Assembly (NCBI RefSeq): GCF_949628215.1
Contig: NC_134278.1
Location: forward strand, 40,111,691 to 40,175,690
Length of the DNA: 64,000 nt
From: Phalacrocorax aristotelis
Taxonomy: Eukaryota; Chordata; Aves; Suliformes; Phalacrocoracidae
Direction of reading: 5' to 3'
A program made the translations under genes and the position numbers. Below, in pieces: positions 24,853-35,700 of the stretch. Numbering within the stretch: the first letter of the stretch is position 1; each line of letters opens with the position of its first letter. A model generated the notes under the pieces. The model searched no databases. It was not told where the DNA came from and saw only the letters and a program-made list of their open reading frames with translations.

Positions 24853-25244
24853 ATCATAGAATCACAGAATGATTCCCCAATGAGGGTTGGAAGGGGCCTT
24901 AAAGATCAGCTAGTTCCAATCCCCCTGCCATGGTCAGGGACACCTTCCACTAGACCAAGTTGCTCAAAGACCCATCCAACCTGGTCTTGAACACTTCCAG
25001 GGATGGGGCATCCACAACTTCTCTGGGCAACCTGTTCCAGTGACTCTCCACCATCACAGTGAAAAATTTCTTTTTTATATCTAATCTAAATCTAACCTCT
25101 TTCAGTTTAAAGCCATTACCCCTTGTCCTATGACTACATGCACTTGCGAAAAGTTCCTCTCCAGCTTTCTCATAGGCCCCCTTCAGGTACTGGAAGGCTG
25201 CTATAAGGTCTCCCCACACCCTTTTCTTTGAGGCTGAACAACCC
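24853..25244 (-). mobile_element. CR1 LINE 3' fragment
   Basis: A minus-strand CR1 end. The low-coordinate edge gives ATTCTGTGATTCTATGATC on the element strand, the family terminal repeat. The frame above it reads through the C-terminal part of ORF2 (WGDLIAAFQYLKGAYEKAG, then FRLDIKKKFFTVMVESHWNR and LPREVVDAPSLEVFK). The C-terminal frame is open over about 95 codons and ends in LSNLV, as expected for this family. It belongs to a different CR1 subfamily from the two long copies, whose 3' ends read differently. The 5' truncation is near 25,244, and the open frame beyond it (to 25,468) is flanking DNA without CR1 similarity. Confidence 0.92.
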
Positions 25245-26548
25245 TTTATGATGGTCTTAAAGTCATTGCAACCTGCTATCGCAAAGGGCTTCGTGGCTCT
25301 CTCCCCAGGCCCCTGCCTCCCTCTCTGGGTCATGTCTGTACGAGTCTGGTTTTCCAGGACTGGGAGGACTTCCATTTCCTCCAGGCGGACAATTCTGCCC
25401 AAATTACCTCCTCCCCATTGGTCCCCGTTTTGCAACATCCATACCCAAATCTGGTATTTCTGATACACTTAATGTAGGCAAGCTCAGCATTATATGCAAT
25501 TACTGATGCAGTGATGAGGTGCTGTGGGTCCTGCAAAGCTGTGCTCCCAAAAAGTCCCCAGCGCTCCCCTCCACTTCTCTGTGAATTTTGGTCATTTGTC
25601 ACATAACTCCATCTCAACCTCCTGCAAAACCCAACCATCCCTTGGGGCACCATCTGTGATGTCCAGCGATTTCTCATGTTGTGCCCAGCAGTGTCCCCCG
25701 TGCTGTTCACTCAGCCCATCCTCTGGCCATGACAGAGACAGGGCCCCATGTCTTCCTGTAGCCCCAGGAGAGGGAAAGAGCAGTTCTGCCCCAGAGGAGG
25801 AACCAGCCTTCCTGCCAGAGCAGGGCAGCGAAGCTTAGCAGGGGAAGGAGAAAAGAGGTCACATAATTCCAGGAAAACATAGTTGCTCCAAAAAATGAAT
25901 GACACATACCCTTCACTTGCAAAGTCTGCCAACAGCTGCATGCACATCAGGAACAACTTCGGGCTGTGACACAAAACCAAACATGCAGGGCAGTTCTTTC
26001 TGTTCTTGGTCAAGAACATGCTACTGTTAATGAGCTACTGAGTGCCCCATAGAGGCACTGGTAGGGGAAGAGGTTTATTCTTCCTTCTTTGCAGCTGCAC
26101 ACCACTGAAACAGAAGGCATGGGCCTATAAATATTGTGTAATTGAATCTTCCTCTGTGTACTGTATCCTGCCAGTGGCACTGCCTTCTCTCTCAGCCACA
26201 TACCTTTCAGCACTTGCTGCCGTGATTCCACATTAATACCTCTGCCTGCTGCTGAAATGTGCACTCACATCAGCAGCTCCTTCCAGCAACAGCGCTATTA
26301 AAAATAATGAAATGTCAGGTTGTGCTACTGTGCATCTAGTTCCATTATGGAAATGTGCTGCAGGACCATAGCAGCCTAAGTCAGGTCTCCATTCAGCCTT
26401 TGGAGAAATAAGATACAGATAAAGACATTTAAGGTTTTAAATAGCACTTTGGTTCCTGGCTGTGGCTCACCTCTGTCTGAACAGTGCTTTTCCCAAAGAA
26501 CGTATGGGGCAACCTTTTAGTGAAAGAACCACCAAACAAATCTTGCTT

Positions 26549-26571
26549 TACTGACAGCCCTTCTGTCAGTA
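26549..26571. repeat. Short perfect hairpin (9-bp stem, 5-nt loop)
   Basis: Arms tactgacag and ctgtcagta pair perfectly around cccct-type loop bases. A stem of this size is expected occasionally by chance in 64 kb, and no T-run or structural-RNA context was seen. Confidence 0.6.
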
Positions 26572-29500
26572 GACAGACCGTTGTTATTTTTATCCACCAG
26601 AAGTGTGTGAATTAAAATGAAATGAAAGGACGTTGGAGGTTCTAGAAGGAGCAGACCAGCAGAGGATTTCAGAAGATTGGAATAAACAGATCTAGTAATG
26701 TAGGAAATAAAAAAGTAGTGGACACTGTACAGTGAGTTTCAAATACTGTTAGCTACATTGTCAGAGAGACCAACAATATTCTGTCATTACTGATTTCCAC
26801 TGGGAATAGAGGGAGTTTTTTGGGGGAGAACAAGGAAATGATGCAGAAGATGCAAGAAATGAGGAGAGTCATGTGGAAGATACTGGTAATTGGAATTTCT
26901 CATGCAACAAATGTGCTTGAATTCTCTCAAAACAGTTTAGCCTGATTGCACAGACAAGTTCATTTCCATCTATATTATTCCTCTCACTGGGAATTCTCCA
27001 CCTGCTTCCTCTAAATAATCACAGGCCAAATGAGATGAGCCTAAAGGAATACAGACTAGACGAAGAAAACACTGCTTGGTAGTGATGGGGTGTGCCATAT
27101 CTCTAGAATTACATGTAGAAATGTCCTACCCATCTCATTTTATTTGAGCCTGTGCTGGTATCATGAAGGATACAAACCTGCTTCTCCCTCTGTGACCCCA
27201 TAGCATCTCTTGTCATGTGGATGCTCGGGTTGTATTGCTCACCTGCATGTCATATTGAATCCTTAAAAGCGTGCACACATACAAGTGGACAATATGACCA
27301 AGTAACAGCATATAAAAGTGTTTGGCATATAAATGGCATATACAGTGGCACATAAAGTTGTTTGTGAGCAACCTGGCATTCCAGCGGGAACCCTCTTCAG
27401 ATGCTTCTGTAGCTCCAGGACACGGCCCCCTTCCCAAGTGGGGCGAACCGGTCGCCTGTTTGTTCTTTCTGTGTGCGCACCACAAAAGCTTTAGACTTAG
27501 CATTGGCCTACATACGCATTCTCTGTTTTCCCAAGCCATAGTGGTGAGTAAAACAGAGCGATCAAATAAGGGTCATGAGAAGAAAGCAAAGCTGTCAACT
27601 CGTCAGTGATTCGACTGAGCAACCACCCTTGGGCAGCTGGGATGCACCTGATAGCCCATGCAGATAATAGGGCAACCACCAGCAACAAATACTGTGCAAA
27701 GCAAATGTGCCATGCACACTTGAGGAACACATGACCCATAGAAAGCACCATTCCTAACAGAGGCATATCTAAGCTGGGCTCTGTCATGTCAGAAAGTTTA
27801 CAGACAGTGGCAGTTCTGCTCGATGGGGCAGTGCCATCAAGAGGAACAGCAGACTCGCAGCCTTATCCAGTGGTGGTGAGATCACTGATCTGCCAAACTG
27901 ACAAACCACAGCCATAAGCATCTGAAGGATTTAATTGCTTAACTGCTTGCAGCCATTATCCTAAAACATGTTCTCAAAAACTCTGGATATCTCCTTGGCC
28001 CATAAATTTTTCTGTATTGTTAGATCCTAATGCATCTTTGATTGTTGGTGACAAAAACCTGCTATTTAGTGAACCTCTTACTGGGCATTGGCACCTTCAC
28101 TATGTTCTAGGTAATGTAAAATGCTACTTCAATATTTGTAAAGAAAGGACAGGAATAGACTAGAGCATGTCTGAGCAGAGATGCTCGCTGCACAACTTGC
28201 TCCAAGGGTGTGATCCACCACTCATTAGACAGGGCAACTTTTCTTATCAATTTCAGCAGGCTTTGAGTGCAACTAAAAGTCATGCTATAAAAGTGTCTGA
28301 AAAAAACCTTAAAATTAATCCAGTAGAGGTGACTGCATCAAATGTCAGACTGAAACAAAATTCTAGCCATTGAGTGTCGTCTTCATTTAATCTTTTAAAC
28401 CTATACTGAGGTACATCCCTATTAAGGGATCATGTTATCCCCACCTCTATTTATCACACGGTTCAACATCACCACTTAACCATTTGACATTGGCAATGGC
28501 AGCGTGCTTTCAAACACCATCCCAGATCAGTGATCCATCCCCATTACGGTCAGGCTAAGAACCATACAACATCCCTAGCTAACGGCTGAAGTTACAGCAG
28601 CAATACCAGAGCACGCTATGTTTTAAAATTTACAGTCATCACAGGCACACCCCCAGTGGGTGGGAGAGATGTAATTAAAGAACTCCTGTGGGATGTAGCC
28701 AAAATCAGTCAAAGTTTGGGGCAGTTCTTTAGAAAAAAAGAAAAAAAAAGAGTTACAGAATGCCTTTATTCTGGAGGATTTTATCAGTTATAGCTATTGC
28801 CTACAAACAACTTAAGACATGTGTTGCTTTGGGTGCTTAGTGTGAAAAGGATTTTGTTTTTCCCCACTTCAATCACATTTTTTCTTTTCTGTGTGATTTC
28901 TGCGTGTTCACATTTTGAATCATAACAGAATGCAATGATTTTCTCGATGGCTCAACAAACGTTTTTTATTAAGCTGAGAAGATACAGACTTTTGAGGTTT
29001 TAAGATATTGTTTTGGCTATTCCTTATCTAGCATATGAAAGTCATTTAGAAGCATTTCTTTGTGGTTTGTCAGATTAGCACTAAATTACAGAAAAATAAA
29101 AGCAGAAAAAAAATTATCCAGTCATTGTACAATATGGACTAAATTTCATACTTCAGCACACCCCTGTTTTAGCAGAGAAATTGTGAGTGTGCTCAGACAT
29201 AGCAACTGCTGTGCTAGAATCTCCGCATACATACAAAATCATGGAATAAATGTGGTATGGAATTTAAATGAATTTTTAACAAACCTGGAGTTTAAATATT
29301 GACTGTTTTCATTTTAAGAGGAATAAATATTCCACCAATGGATAGTCATCTGAAGGCAAGGAGTTTGTAAGATACATCCTGTTCAATTCATTCTATTGCC
29401 ACAAAAATGTGGGCTAAGTTTCAGGTTGCGTTTCCATCCATTGGTTATTTGTAGAAAAATTTAAAAATATGTTATAATATTGTAATTAAAGCAATTCAAG

Positions 29501-30954
29501 AACTAATATTAGGTGCCATCTAGATAAGAATTATACAGTCCTCTGTTGAGAGTACTGTGTTTTGTGTTTGCTCACATTTTTATCACCTCTGGGGGCTTTT
29601 ATGAAGTCCAGAAAGGGGTCCACAGAAACTCCTGCAGCTATAATGAGTATGCCATTGAAACCCTAAGCTACAAGTGCATTTTTGTGGTGTTTTGAAGCCA
29701 CTTAACTGTATTTACACATTTTTAATGTCTTTTTTCCAAATGCATATGCCAGGAAAACATGTATAATGGTTCACCAACTTCCACCTCTTCTAGAAAGCCC
29801 TCTGCACTTCCAGTAGATGGCCAAATATATGAAAGCATGCAAAAGGAGCCTGCACTCTCCAGTGCATGGACGGTCAGTGTGAAGGGGCACAAGCCCACGT
29901 GCGACACTTTATCACTGTCCTGGCTCCAGCACACCCCGAACTCCATTTCCTACAGGTTTAATGAGTATTGTAGATCTGCCCGACACCATCGCTGTGCTGT
30001 ATCTTGAGCCCCAGTTTAAGTTCTTTGTGAACACAACTTTCTGCCATTAACATGCAGCACCTTCTCACAGCATCTTTGGGTGGTCTGAGCCCACCGCCCT
30101 GTGAAAGGACAACAGGGGTCCTCAGGTACCGCACAGTGCCTGGCAAGGAGGCACTGCAGCACCATTGCCCCAGTGAAACTGGGGCAAGGTGGGAATGCAA
30201 GAGACACCTTGTAGGAGCCACATCTCAGAAGATGCGATTCAGGGGAGCTGAAGCTTGATGCTGTAGAGCACAACACAACCAGGCTGGCTGTGATTAAGTA
30301 AAAAAACTGTGACAAATGTCAGCCTTGGTGGAGCATTGATCGGGATATATTGTATCAAGACTTTGATAACGCATTAACCAAAGCAGATGCCATACAAACT
30401 GTGAGCAGTAAATGAACTGCCTGCACAAGAATGAGCTACTGAGGTTGGAGGGATGTTACAAGACAAATGAGCCTCCAAAATAACCAAGAAAGAATGATGG
30501 AGTAAGGCTGGAATTTGCTGAGCATTTACCAGTGCCACTGATAGAGATGGAAAGAAAACACCCAGAGTAGGGTACATACATAAGCTAATACATAATTATT
30601 TTGACCACTGTACAAATAAATAAGTCAAAACAGGCTTTGCCCCAGTGTAGAAGAGCCAGAAGGCGCTGTGCCCTTACCGTGCCACATGCGTTAACACTTT
30701 CTCTGTTAGATGCGAGCGTGTTACAGCTGTGCCCTCGGGCAATGCTCCTGGCCAGACCTTTGCTGCTGAGCTGACACCAGGGTTGCTCCGTTTGAAGCAA
30801 GACAGCACTGATGGCACCAGACGGCACATCACAGCTCCAAGGCATCTGAGGCTGCAGCGCTGACACGTGGACAAGCAAGGACCACAAAACAACAGCAAAC
30901 TAATGACCAATTGCCGAGGAATACAATCCTGCCAAGTTTTGAATTTCAGCAGGT

Positions 30955-30960
30955 TTTATT
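30955..30960 (-). promoter_or_regulatory. Possible polyadenylation signal AATAAA
   Basis: On the minus strand this is AATAAA, about 300 bases downstream of the stop codon of the candidate terminal exon at 31,263-31,463. The hexamer is common by chance in AT-rich DNA, so its significance depends on whether that exon is real. Confidence 0.25.
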
Positions 30961-31262
30961 AAGAAGCTTTTTTTTTTAAAAGGGCAGCTCTGCTTTTCCC
31001 TGCAGAAGTATCATCTGTTTATACTTCAGGGTCCTAGAACTACTTAGAACCAGAGACCACCCATGGAAAACATAAACCTGAGAGTATTTCTGAGAAGCTG
31101 CAACATAAAAATACACAGTATTTACACTGGCATTTCTGCTATCATCTACCAACTCTTAACGGCAGAGGTTACTCCAAATAAAACATGGATGCTGTTTTGT
31201 TAATTTGCTTATGAGGAGTAATTGCAGAGCAGTAGATTACTAGGCACTGGCAGCACAATAGA

Positions 31263-31463
31263 TCATTTTTTCATAGAAGGCAAAAAAGGATTATCTCCTT
31301 CGGAAGGTAACGGGATGGCATCCAGAGCTCGGGAAAGAGGCAGCTTTGAGAGAAGGACTATAGTGAGTCTGGTGAGTGCCTTGTACAGCACCTCATCATA
31401 GCCAGCACAAGGTGCTTCAGGGAGAGCTGCAAGAGCCCTTAAAATGAGTTTTGAATCACACTG
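31263..31463 (-). CDS. Candidate terminal coding exon of an unrecognised gene
   Basis: An open frame of about 66 codons ends in a TGA at 31,263-31,265. It reads as leucine-rich, helix-like protein (LILRALAALPEA, then VLYKALTRLTIVLLSKL and LDAIPLPSEGDNPFLPSMKK). Just upstream on the minus strand is a pyrimidine-rich gttcttctt followed by CAGCAGCAG, a possible tandem (NAGNAG) splice acceptor that keeps the frame at any of the three sites. An AATAAA lies about 300 bases downstream. I do not recognise the protein and see no other exon of the same gene between here and the CpG island. The amphipathic leucine pattern recalls helical-repeat proteins, but that is impression only. A chance ORF remains quite possible. 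Confidence 0.25.
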   Translation of the reverse strand, partial: QCDSKLILRALAALPEAPCAGYDEVLYKALTRLTIVLLSKLPLSRALDAIPLPSEGDNPFLPSMKK

Positions 31464-31810
31464 CTGCTGAAGAAGAACCTGTTTCAGTGCAGGCAAGAGT
31501 GAATCTGGAGTAACCTGTTTCTGAGCACCCAGCTGTGGTGTTGAGATGGGTAGGTGGGTGGAGGCAGCCTGCAGTGAAATGGCACCTCCCAGACCTGGTT
31601 GAACAGCATTTCTTTGCCCCTTCCAAGATTAGCATCACCCCACTGCACTGGGATTAACCTGACTGACCAGCACTGCTTATATTTGCCAGAAAACTGCAAA
31701 GCAACTCAGATTTGCCCCTAGCTAGGATTTTATAGGATATGTAGAAAAGTCTCAAGAGGTTCTCAATCTCCACTAGGTCATGACTACCAGAATTACTCAA
31801 AAAAAGTGAA

Positions 31811-32075
31811 ATTCATTTCACCTCACTGTACATATCTAAACGTTAATCATCTCCATCTAAGCGAGTCACCCTGGGCTCCCTTCAGACTCAGTGGAGAGAA
31901 ATGGGCACCTCCAAAAGGAAACTCATTTCATCTTCGCATAGATGCCTAAGATGGATGAGATGAGCTGCCTTCTGGAGGTGTCTATTTCTCTCCATTAACT
32001 ATATAGAAAGCCTTAGGTGACGAGCTTGCACTCAAATGATTAACTTACAATGTCAAAAGCTAAAGGCAGATGAAT
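31811..32075. repeat. Long imperfect palindrome (~265 bp), MITE-like
   Basis: Left arm 31,811-31,937 and right arm 31,949-32,075 are reverse complements with mismatches and small indels. They are symmetric about 31,943. Matched blocks include ttaatcat (both arms), gtcacc...ggct, ggagagaaat, cacctcca and ctcatYtcatc. The middle (catcttcgcatag.../...gcctaagatg) keeps pairing almost to the centre. There is no ORF. The structure fits an ancient non-autonomous DNA-transposon or foldback element of amniotes. I cannot name the family, and the target-site duplication is not clear. Confidence 0.75.
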
Positions 32076-34214
32076 CCCATATGCAGTGCATTAGCATTTC
32101 AGCAGTCAGCCCTGCAGACAGAAGAGAGGGGGTTACAGAGCCCACTGCTGAGAGCCACTCTGGCAACTTTTTCTAGCTCTGCAGAGGCGTACATGATGAC
32201 ATACCCAATGACCTCCTAGGATAGAAGCAGCAACCTGAATGCAAAGAAAGGCTCGGGAAAGGAGAAGTGCAATACATTAGAGAAAGAGAGGAAGAAATGT
32301 GTGCTGATAACAACCAGCCAACAATTCCCTGCCGGATTTTTCCTGCCCAGAGCAGCATGGCCCAATGTGACCAGTTATATCTGAATGATCCAGAAACAAA
32401 GTAAGGGAGACTGTGATAAGCTCACAACAAGGTGGCCTCGCACTGCCTTTCCTCTTGCATCCACAGTTCCGCTTTGATGGAAGTGTGGCTGACTGAGAAA
32501 ATGCATGCACACATGCCTGAATGCATATGAAATCTTGTCTGAAAGGCAGGTTCTTTTTCACGGCAAGATGTACGTGACTATCTGAAAGGAAGCAACTCAG
32601 CATGCTCTCCATCATCCACCTATAAATACACCCCGGAAGTCACGGACCAGGTCTGAGGAGCATTGCTGGGATATAGTAATCACTTATGGTGATACCTCCC
32701 TACCATGCAAGCTGCATACTTGTCCCCAGCACAACGTTGTGGGAATGAAGAGTCCTTTTATCATTGTTCAGAGCTGGGCAGATGAGACACAAAACTCTTA
32801 ATCCACCTCTCTTTAGCACCAGCCTGCTGCCATAATTACTGAATAATCCTGCCTCGGTAGACTGTCACAAGAACAGTTTTTGGCAGTCATTCCAGCTCCT
32901 TTCACATTCACATGATATTAATTTAATTATTTTAAAAAATCTAAAGAATAATGGGATTTAATTGACTTAATGTGAAGCTTTCTGGGCTGTCACTTCACCC
33001 AGCTTCTGATCAACTTGTACTCATTCATCTGTGAGTGGTTGTTTGTGCCTTTCATTAAGAGCCCATTGTCTCAGTTTAAAGCCTTCTTTCTGTGCTTAAT
33101 ATCTGCATAATATCGTTTTTAATTTTCAAATCTATATTTTCATGATCATGCACCCTGGACGGAGGGCGCTGCATGTGGATGTGATTGGTGCGGTCACCTC
33201 CTGCTCCTAGAAGGTTGTTCTACCTGTAGCTGCGTACATTAGGGGAGGATGGGTGAGATGCAGAGTCACGCCCTGGGATACATGCCAGAATGGAGATATA
33301 TAGCAAGTTGTTTTATTCAGTCATGCATGTGTCTAAATAAATACTACGTTTTACAGTTGTTGTTTGTCTGAGCATCATGGCAATGGCCCCACTGAAGATT
33401 ATGGCCCTGTTACAGCTGACACTGTATGAACACATAGTAACCTTCCCATCTCCTCTAACCCCCAAACCTAAGTAGGAGGTGTCAGAAACTCTACAAAAAG
33501 TCCTGGACAGAAATCTTCCACATTGATGACCATAAAAAATGTTTCAGAATCTCATTGCTTTGTTATTCAAAATTCAAGGATTAATGAGATACGGAGATTT
33601 TTGCTCTTCTTGGTCTGTGCCATCTCCTACTTTCATTTCAGACCATGGAGCCCTCCAGCAGTCTTGGACACATTTCTCCAGAAAGCACCAGGACAGAAAA
33701 TCTCTTTCTTTTCTCTGTTCCCTTGGTATAGCAGGAGAGACAGGAACAGAGACTTAGGGAAGGGATTTTTAAACCAGCAACTGTCCACATTAAAACAAAA
33801 GTTTCTAAAGCTGTGCAAAATAATATGATTTCTGATTAGAGCTGATTAGAGACAAATTCCTTAGACAAAGCAGAGGTTCTTTTACCTCCACTCTTCAGTT
33901 CTTGTTTTTCTTGCCATCCCATGCATCCATCCTCCCTTAGAAAAGCCAAAACCTTTTAAGATTCTCCTGTGGCATTTTTATCCACATTGTTTGACATGTG
34001 GGGAAGCTTCCATCCTATCTATTTTGCCAGAAAATATAGCATCAAAGTCACGTTTGACAAAGTAGGCATTGCTAGTAGAAATGATGTCATTCTCGGAGGG
34101 AAAAGCTGCTTGACTTTGAGTCATTGGTGGCATCTAAACTCTCCGTGTGATACTTCCATAGGGTATATATGACTCTGTTACAGGGTATACAATGCAGAAC
34201 TGAGTGACCTTCCT
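32076..34214. other. No gene recognised; includes an AT-rich CNE-like block
   Basis: No coding segment is supported. The stretch 32,920-33,140 is AT-rich with several ATTA/TAAT cores and balanced complexity (see findings). A perfect 10-bp tandem duplication (ctgattagag twice) lies at 33,832-33,851. Confidence 0.5.
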
Positions 34215-34537
34215 CACAAGGGGAGGAGGAGGGGCAGGCACTCATCTCTTCTCTCTGGTGACCGATGACAGGACCTGAGGGAATGGCAAGAAGATGTGCC
34301 AGGGGAGGTTTAGGTTGGATATTAGGAAAAGGTTCTTCACCCAGCGGGTGCTGGAGCACTGGAACAGGCTCCCCAGGGAGGCAGTCACGGTGCCAAGCCT
34401 GACTGTTCAAGAAGCGCTTGGGCAATGCCCTCAGAGACAGGGTGTGAATTTGGGGCTGTCCTGCGCAGGGACAGGAGTTGGACTTGATGATCCTTGTGGG
34501 TCCCTTCCAGCTCAGGGCATGCTATGATTCTGTGACT
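34215..34537 (+). mobile_element. CR1 LINE 3' fragment abutting the CpG island
   Basis: A plus-strand CR1 3' end. The block begins with the family's ggcaggcactcatctcttctc, ctggtgaccgatgacaggac and gccaggggaggtttaggttg. It continues through ttcttcacccagcgggtgctgg and ggaacaggctccccagggag. It ends with acttgatgatccttgtgggt, cccttccagctc and a single terminal gattctgtga. The C-terminal ORF2 frame is partly open (34,294 onward). Divergence from the family pattern is moderate. It ends about 20 bases before the GC content jumps, so the promoter island has a retrotransposon as its immediate upstream border. Confidence 0.9.
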
Positions 34538-34956
34538 TTCATTCCTGCGCCTGCAGCTAGCGCGGACGCAACGTTATATCACGAAACGAGCTCGCAAACC
34601 CACGCGGCGCTCAGGACAACCCCACCTGGTCCAGGAGCTCATCTCCAGCACCGGGCGGCAACGGTTGCTTAGGGACGGGGTGCGAGGAGAGGGCAAGTCC
34701 CAGGCAGGCTCCAGGGAGCCCCTGACGCCGAGGCCAGCAGCCGCCAGCCCCGCGGAGAGCTCTGCCCGCCGGCACCCCGACTCCCCACGCGGCTGCCCGT
34801 GTCGGGGCGGCCCGAGCTCCGCCCGGGAGCGGGGTGCCCCGGCCCCGCAGCCGGTCTCCGCGCAGGGCCGCCTCCCCGAGCCGCCCCTTGCAGGGGAGCA
34901 CAGCCCGGTGCCCCCGGGCCCGGCGGCGGGCGGCGGTGCCCCCTGGCGGGCGCGGC

Positions 34957-34982
34957 GGGGCGGGGCGGGGGCGGGGGCGGGG
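34957..34982 (+). promoter_or_regulatory. GC-box (Sp1/KLF) cluster with G-quadruplex motif
   Basis: Five G tracts of 4-5 residues are separated by single C residues. They form overlapping GGGCGGG-type Sp1/KLF sites and a canonical G-quadruplex pattern. It lies about 330 bases upstream of the splice donor, a usual position for a core-promoter-proximal activator cluster. Confidence 0.8.
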
Positions 34983-35056
34983 CCGTGTCCCCGCCGGAGC
35001 CGAGCGGAGCCGCGGCATCCTCCCCTCGGGCCGGCCCCGCCGGCTCCCCCCGCCCA

Positions 35057-35089
35057 GGGTGGGTGGGTTGCGGGGGGAGGGTGGGGGGG
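35057..35089 (+). promoter_or_regulatory. Second G-quadruplex-type tract
   Basis: G runs of 3, 3, 6, 3 and 7 are separated by one to four bases. It is a second potential quadruplex on the plus strand inside the island, about 250 bases upstream of the splice donor. Confidence 0.6.
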
Positions 35090-35165
35090 AAAGGCAGCAG
35101 GCGCTACCCGCAGCCGCGGCGCGCCCCGAAGTGGCTCCGCACGGCGTGTCGTGTGTCCGTGTAAT

Positions 35166-35180
35166 CCCCCCCCCCCCCCC
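35166..35180. repeat. 15-base C homopolymer
   Basis: An uninterrupted C15 run inside the CpG island, flanked by gtaat and gccgataaat. It is prone to length error in sequencing and assembly, so the exact count should be treated with caution. Confidence 0.85.
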
Positions 35181-35189
35181 GCCGATAAA

Positions 35190-35311
35190 TCCCACGGCCG
35201 GGCGGGGGGCAGCGCGGCATTTGGCGGCTGCTGCGCTGCGGGGAGGTGGCGGGGCTCTGCCCGGCCTCCCCCGCCCAGGGGGCAACGGGAGCCGCTACCG
35301 CCGGAGCCCAG
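35190..35311 (+). other. Putative non-coding first exon ending in a consensus splice donor
   Basis: The donor CAG|GTGAGT at 35,311/35,312 matches the vertebrate U1 consensus fully and sits in the 3' half of the CpG island. The start given is only a guess, since initiation in such islands is usually dispersed. A GATAAAT at 35,184-35,190 is the only TATA-like word nearby. There is no ATG with a sensible downstream frame before the donor, so the exon is likely 5' UTR. An alternative donor (CTC|GTAAGT) occurs at about 35,696, near the island's end. The next exon may be the candidate at 42,082-42,207. Confidence 0.55.
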
Positions 35312-35700
35312 GTGAGTGCCCGGGGCTGGAGGGGGGCGGGAAGGGACCCTGCGGGGTGCCTCGGGTGCCATCCCCCGCTGCTGCCCCGAAGTCTCGGGCT
35401 GCAAGGGGAAAAGCCGCTCCCGGAGCGGCGGGCAGGCAGCAAGCTGCCGCCGTTGTAGTCGCTCCTGAGTTTTTCCTCCGTGAGCTTGAGGCGGTTCCCG
35501 TTGGCGTCCCGGGGGGGTCCTTGCGCGATGCGGGGCTCCAGCCCGGGGTTGCGGTGCCGGTGGGCTGCGGCGGGCATCCCGCCCAGCGCGGCTTCCTCGC
35601 TACGCCCAGCGTTTCTGCCGTCCCGGTCAGCAACGGGCTTTCCCGGGCTGTCGGGTCATCCCCGCTCACTGTTCGTGATGCTGCGGGGTCGCCTCGTAAG

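Larger units (their letters stand above)
25245..31262. other. About 6 kb with no recognised gene
   Basis: No recognisable coding domain. GC is raised at 25.3-25.85 kb and 30.0-30.9 kb, where several overlapping ORFs of 70-170 codons occur on both strands, but none looks like a known protein. A 9-bp-stem hairpin lies at 26,549-26,571. The segment near 30,955 holds a possible minus-strand polyadenylation signal, listed separately. Confidence 0.5.
34555..35700 (+). promoter_or_regulatory. CpG-island promoter (TATA-less) with first-exon region
   Basis: GC content rises abruptly to roughly 75%, with dense CpG dinucleotides over about 1.1 kb, then falls again to AT-rich DNA after 35,700. This is the signature of a constitutively unmethylated vertebrate promoter. 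It contains clustered GC boxes (34,957-34,982), G-rich tracts (35,057-35,089), a 15-C run (35,166-35,180) and a consensus splice donor at 35,312. Long ORFs of up to about 300 codons on both strands are composition artefacts: they are proline/arginine/glycine/alanine-rich, mutually overlapping and without domains. The donor points to plus-strand transcription; a divergent minus-strand transcript is also possible. The gene served is not identifiable here. Confidence 0.88.

Noticed and set aside
25245..25468. N-terminal part of a 172-codon minus-strand ORF running into the CR1 fragment
   Set aside because: Only the part below 25,244 is CR1 ORF2. The upstream extension has no similarity to CR1 or any family I know and is probably chance read-through of flanking DNA.
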